A DNA stretch of 8,283 nucleotides, from the NCBI GenBank assembly GCA_029239935.1, contig JARBTY010000133.1, forward strand, positions 1 through 8,283. Direction: 5' to 3'. Numbering within the stretch: the first letter of the stretch is position 1; the number at the start of each line of letters is the position of its first letter. The notes beneath the pieces were generated by a model, which searched no databases, had not been told where the DNA came from, and saw only the letters and a list, made by a program, of their open reading frames with translations. The stretch is from Clostridia bacterium. GTDB taxonomy: Bacteria > Bacillota_A > Clostridia > Lachnospirales > Cellulosilyticaceae. Position numbers and translations under genes: made by a program. Below, one piece after another: positions 6,079 to 8,283 of the stretch.

Positions 6079-7041
6079 CTATACAGCTACAGGAGCCTTA
6101 ATAGGAGGATGTGGGTCATAGCCCATAAGTTCAATATCTGTAACGTCAAAATCAAACACACTTTTGACAGAAGTGTTTAACTTCAGAGTAGGCAGGGGTC
6201 TTGGTTCCCTTGTCATCTGCAGGTTGATTTGATCTATATGATTGGAATAGATGTGTACATCTGCACCGGTATAGATTAGATCTCCTACTTCCAGGCCGCA
6301 TTCATGGGCAATAAGATGGGTAAGCAGTGCATAAGAAGCAATATTAAAGGGAAGGCCTAAGAAAACATCATTTGAGCGCATGTTAAACATACAGCTGAGT
6401 TTGCCCTCTAATACATAAAATTGAAAACAAAAATGGCAAGGTGGAAGCTGCATAAGACCTTCGTATACAGAGTCTACAGCCCAGGCATTGACAAGGAGCC
6501 TTCTAGAAGAGGGATTCTGTTTGATTTCATTAATAACCCAGGCGATTTGATCATAAGTCTTGCCATTAGCACCTTCCCAGCTGCGCCATTGTTTGCCATA
6601 AACGTTGCCAAGATCTCCATACTTTTTTGCAAACTCATTATCAGAAAGTACTTTTTCCTGATAAATCCCCATCTGTTCTTGATACAGAGCATTAAAAGCT
6701 TCATCCTGTGTACAGCGCAGACCAAAGTCTGTCATATCTGGGCCTGTATAATCCTCTGATTTAATCCATTTTTCAAAACCCCATTCATCCCAGATGTGGT
6801 TGTTATTTTGGAGAAGATAACGCAAATTAGTATCTCCTTTTAAGAACCATAAAAGTTCACTGACAATCAGACGAAAGGGGACACGCTTAGTAGTGAGAAG
6901 TGGAAAACCCTTGGATAAATCAAAACGCAACTGATAACCAAAAATACTAAGGGTACCTGTTCCTGTTCTATCTTCTTTAAAAACACCGTTTTCTAGTATA
7001 TAATGACACATCTTTAAATATTCTTTATCTGTTTGATTCAC
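6079..7041 (-). CDS. thyA: Thymidylate synthase (ThyA)
   Basis: Converts dUMP to dTMP using 5,10-methylene-tetrahydrofolate, which leaves as dihydrofolate. Its 320 residues put it with the long L. casei-type enzymes, with an extra segment of about 50 residues at about 90-140. Key residues: R25 in DRTGTGT, the phosphate-binding pair SSRR (178-181), nucleophile C202 in LPPCH, RSND-FLG-PFN with N233, and [11 protein letters not shown] (261-271). Near the active site the sequence departs from the common pattern: [19 protein letters not shown] has Ala where most enzymes have Asn after the Trp and appears two residues longer, and the usual QRS is MRS. The start is GTG at 7041, with GGAGGT and a 7-base gap to it. 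Both lie inside the end of the esterase gene, giving a 17-base overlap and probable translational coupling. folA follows 33 bases downstream. Confidence 0.97.
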   Translation of the reverse strand: MNQTDKEYLKMCHYILENGVFKEDRTGTGTLSIFGYQLRFDLSKGFPLLTTKRVPFRLIVSELLWFLKGDTNLRYLLQNNNHIWDEWGFEKWIKSEDYTGPDMTDFGLRCTQDEAFNALYQEQMGIYQEKVLSDNEFAKKYGDLGNVYGKQWRSWEGANGKTYDQIAWVINEIKQNPSSRRLLVNAWAVDSVYEGLMQLPPCHFCFQFYVLEGKLSCMFNMRSNDVFLGLPFNIASYALLTHLIAHECGLEVGDLIYTGADVHIYSNHIDQINLQMTREPRPLPTLKLNTSVKSVFDFDVTDIELMGYDPHPPIKAPVAV

Positions 7042-7831
7042 GGGTGTGACCTCCTAGTTTTTGAGTAATCCATTTCATTGCAAGCTGTACCTCCGGGTCC
7101 CAATAGTTAAAATCATGATAGCCAGGCCCCTCGTGATAAACGACATTATAATCAAGGGTATCCAAATGTTTCTTAAAAGCTTTGTTATCTTCGTATAAGA
7201 AGTCTTCCGTGCCACAGCACATGTAGAGCTCAGGTTTGACAGGAGACATATTTGTTTCGGATGCCAGAGAGAATAGGTTATGAGGACTTTCTAAAAGCGC
7301 ATGGGTATTGCCAAACACAAGGTGGGCATCATAAGACAAATCCATGACAGGTGAATGCTTAGCAAGACTTGTGACATCTAAGGCGCCGGAAAGGCTAAAA
7401 GCGCCTTTGAATTTATCGGGATTATTTAAAGCAATCTTAAATGCCCCGTATCCTCCCATAGAAAGACCACCTATAAAGCGTTTTTGAGGATCTTGAGATA
7501 AGGGGAAAAACTTCTCAGCGATAGCTATGAGCTCTTTGCTGATATACGTATAATAAGGTGATCCATGAACCATATCGGTATAAAAACTCCTGCCGGCAAA
7601 GGGCATAACAACAGCAATGCCTTCTGTAGAAGCATAGCGGTCGATAGCACATTTTCTGGACCAAATGGTATGGTCATCACCTAAACCATGCAATAAATAT
7701 AAAACGGGAAAGCCGTCTTTTGGAATAGAGTAGCCGCCTTTTTTGTTAGGGATATCTTGAGGCAGACAGACAGTGATACTTGTCGTAAAGCCAAGTACCT
7801 CGGAATAATAACTGCATTGTATAAAAGCCAT
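7025..7831 (-). CDS. EstA-type alpha/beta-hydrolase (esterase family, S-formylglutathione-hydrolase-like)
   Basis: A 268-residue cytosolic serine esterase of the family that holds lactococcal EstA (tributyrin esterase) and esterase D. The opening [14 protein letters not shown] is typical of EstA relatives. The oxyanion region is [12 protein letters not shown] (46-57), the nucleophile elbow is GLSMGGYGA with S124, and the likely remaining triad members are D210 in [11 protein letters not shown] and H239 in GYHDFNYW. There is no signal peptide. The natural substrate cannot be told; short-chain esters or acetylated sugars are possible. The start at 7831 is chosen because AAAGGAG lies 8 bases before it and the homology begins there. 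An in-frame ATG at 7909 lies upstream of the candidate -10 box and has no SD. It is the first gene of the operon with thyA and folA, and its last codons carry the thyA ribosome binding site. Confidence 0.92.
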   Translation of the reverse strand: MAFIQCSYYSEVLGFTTSITVCLPQDIPNKKGGYSIPKDGFPVLYLLHGLGDDHTIWSRKCAIDRYASTEGIAVVMPFAGRSFYTDMVHGSPYYTYISKELIAIAEKFFPLSQDPQKRFIGGLSMGGYGAFKIALNNPDKFKGAFSLSGALDVTSLAKHSPVMDLSYDAHLVFGNTHALLESPHNLFSLASETNMSPVKPELYMCCGTEDFLYEDNKAFKKHLDTLDYNVVYHEGPGYHDFNYWDPEVQLAMKWITQKLGGHTRESNR

Positions 7832-7867
7832 ATAAACCGCTCCTTTTGTAGACTGTATAGTCACTTT

Positions 7868-7897
7868 AGTATAGCCTAAATCACCTAAAATGTACAA
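7868..7897 (-). promoter_or_regulatory. Candidate promoter of the esterase-thyA-folA operon
   Basis: On the minus strand, TTGTAC (7892-7897) and TATACT (7868-7873) are separated by 18 bases; the -10 matches at 5 of 6 positions and the -35 at only 3. The start point would be near 7860, beside the near-palindrome GACTGTATAGTC (7851-7862), which could be an operator or chance. Confidence 0.4.
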
Positions 7898-7946
7898 GCC
7901 ATTTGGCAATCAATTGATCACTTTAAACTATAAAAACATATACAAA

Positions 7947-7975
7947 TTGCCTTGCTTTTTTCACATACTTATGAT
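7947..7975 (+). promoter_or_regulatory. Promoter of the cold-shock protein gene
   Basis: TTGCCT (7947-7952) and TATGAT (7970-7975) are separated by exactly 17 bases, matching the consensus at 4 and 5 of 6 positions. The start would be near 7982, giving a leader of about 130 bases, long as in many csp genes. A 6-bp hairpin (7975-7980 with 7984-7989, TACTCT/AGAGTA) straddles the expected start. Confidence 0.6.
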
Positions 7976-8018
7976 ACTCTAAGAGAGTAAGTTAAAATAT
8001 TGAAACAAAAACGATAGG

Positions 8019-8106
8019 TAGGCCTCTTGTAACAAAAACATGGCAAGACCGAAAAACGTTTTGCGTAACAGTGTTTTAGCAATAAAGATTTTTTTAAGGA
8101 GGCCTA
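8019..8106 (+). promoter_or_regulatory. csp leader helix that can sequester the ribosome binding site
   Basis: TAGGCCTCTT (8019-8028) can pair with AGGAGGCCTA (8097-8106) over ten positions, nine Watson-Crick and one U-G, and the second arm contains the SD of the csp gene (AAGGAGG, 8096-8102). The 68-base segment between the arms is AT-rich. This GC-rich pairing in an AT-rich leader suggests that the SD is closed in one state and opened in another. Cold-responsive refolding, as known for E. coli cspA mRNA, is an inference. Confidence 0.5.
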
Positions 8107-8111
8107 GTTAA
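8040..8111 (+). CDS. Possible 23-codon leader ORF before csp
   Basis: An ATG at 8040 opens a frame of 23 codons, rich in Arg and Lys (begins [10 protein letters not shown]), whose TAA stop at 8109-8111 is one base before the csp ATG at 8113. It spans the csp SD, so ribosomes reading it would disrupt the SD-sequestering helix. However, it has no convincing SD of its own (GGTAGG is about 18 bases upstream), so it may be chance. I recognise no protein family. Confidence 0.2.
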   Translation: MARPKNVLRNSVLAIKIFLRRPS

Positions 8112-8112
8112 T

Positions 8113-8283
8113 ATGACAGGTAAAGTTAAATGGTTTAACGCAGAAAAAGGTTTTGGATTTATTGAAAGAGAAGGCGGAGATGATGTATTCGTACATTTCA
8201 CAGCTATCCAAGGCGAAGGTTTCAAAACTTTAGAAGAAGGTCAAGAAGTTAACTTCGATATCGTTGATGGTAACAGAGGACCA
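8113..8283 (+). CDS. cspA: Cold-shock protein CspA family (3' end cut by window)
   Basis: A single-domain OB-fold RNA chaperone that binds single-stranded RNA and DNA and keeps mRNA unstructured, notably after a temperature drop. The 57 visible residues start [20 protein letters not shown] and contain RNP1 (KGFGFI, 12-17) and RNP2 (VFVHF, 25-29), with the aromatic residues W7, F8, F14, F16, F26, H28 and F29 in their nucleic-acid-binding places. The family is usually 65-70 residues, so only about ten residues lie beyond the window edge. The ATG follows AAGGAGG with a 10-base gap. The gene is divergent from the esterase operon and has its own promoter and long leader. Whether it is cold-induced or constitutive cannot be told from the sequence. 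Confidence 0.97.
   Translation, partial: MTGKVKWFNAEKGFGFIEREGGDDVFVHFTAIQGEGFKTLEEGQEVNFDIVDGNRGP

Noticed and set aside
6421..6759. Plus-strand open frame of 112 codons inside thyA
   Set aside because: It is antisense to well-conserved ThyA motifs and has no promoter or SD of its own.
7851..7862. GACTGTATAGTC as an operator for the esterase operon
   Set aside because: The dyad is short with imperfect symmetry and there is no regulator gene nearby; it is noted only as context for the promoter.
7832..7909. Upstream ATG extending the esterase by 26 residues
   Set aside because: No SD precedes it, the extension has no family similarity, it would include the candidate -10 box, and the ATG at 7831 has an AAAGGAG at the right distance.
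1..8283. CRISPR array, insertion sequence ends, tRNA genes or prophage attachment site
   Set aside because: No regularly spaced direct repeats, transposase or integrase fragments, tRNA cloverleaf or terminal duplications were found on either strand.

Overview
The window is low-GC, Gram-positive-style DNA: strong AGGAGG-type ribosome binding sites usually about 8 nt before the start, TTGnnn-17-TATGAT promoters, and short, tightly packed transcription units ending in stem-loop/T-tract terminators. The gene types (DeaD-like helicase, small cold-shock protein, L. casei-length thymidylate synthase, EstA-type esterase, secreted flavoprotein with a possible S-layer-like tail) fit an anaerobic member of the Clostridia, perhaps in or near the Lachnospirales. 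That placement is inference; there is no rRNA or other marker here. I see no mobile element, CRISPR array, tRNA or rRNA.

Left region (1-1687, + strand). About 440 bases without a protein gene hold what looks like a compact structured RNA (about 138-330): several mutually compatible perfect helices plus a possible all-GC pseudoknot, following a perfect TATAAT box. A possible mother-cell sporulation-type promoter comes next, then a two-gene unit: a right-handed parallel beta-helix protein without a signal peptide, and a 64-residue helical protein faintly like the small spore protein Tlp. A long hairpin terminator closes the unit and can also serve the convergent gene.

Middle region (1701-5515). 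On the minus strand lies a secreted FAD-dependent oxidoreductase of about 600 residues. Divergent from it, on the plus strand, is a DEAD-box RNA helicase of DeaD/CsdA type. Its conserved N-terminus can only be translated if initiation uses AUA or AUU, because no ATG, GTG or TTG exists between the upstream in-frame stop and an internal ATG that would cut into the Q-motif region.

Right region (5539-8283). A minus-strand operon runs esterase -> thyA -> folA. The esterase and thyA overlap by 17 nt with a GTG start, and thyA and folA are 33 nt apart. ThyA consumes methylene-tetrahydrofolate and yields dihydrofolate, which FolA reduces, so the last two genes form one metabolic cycle. Divergent from the operon is a cold-shock protein gene cut by the window edge. 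It has a good promoter and a leader of about 130 nt in which ten bases can pair with the ribosome binding site, a plausible RNA switch.

Two classic cold-adaptation genes (DeaD-type helicase and Csp) therefore lie within about 3 kb of each other, share a promoter layout, and each has an unusual translation-initiation region. The strongest candidates for something new are the 5' structured RNA, the non-AUG helicase start, and the SD-sequestering csp leader.
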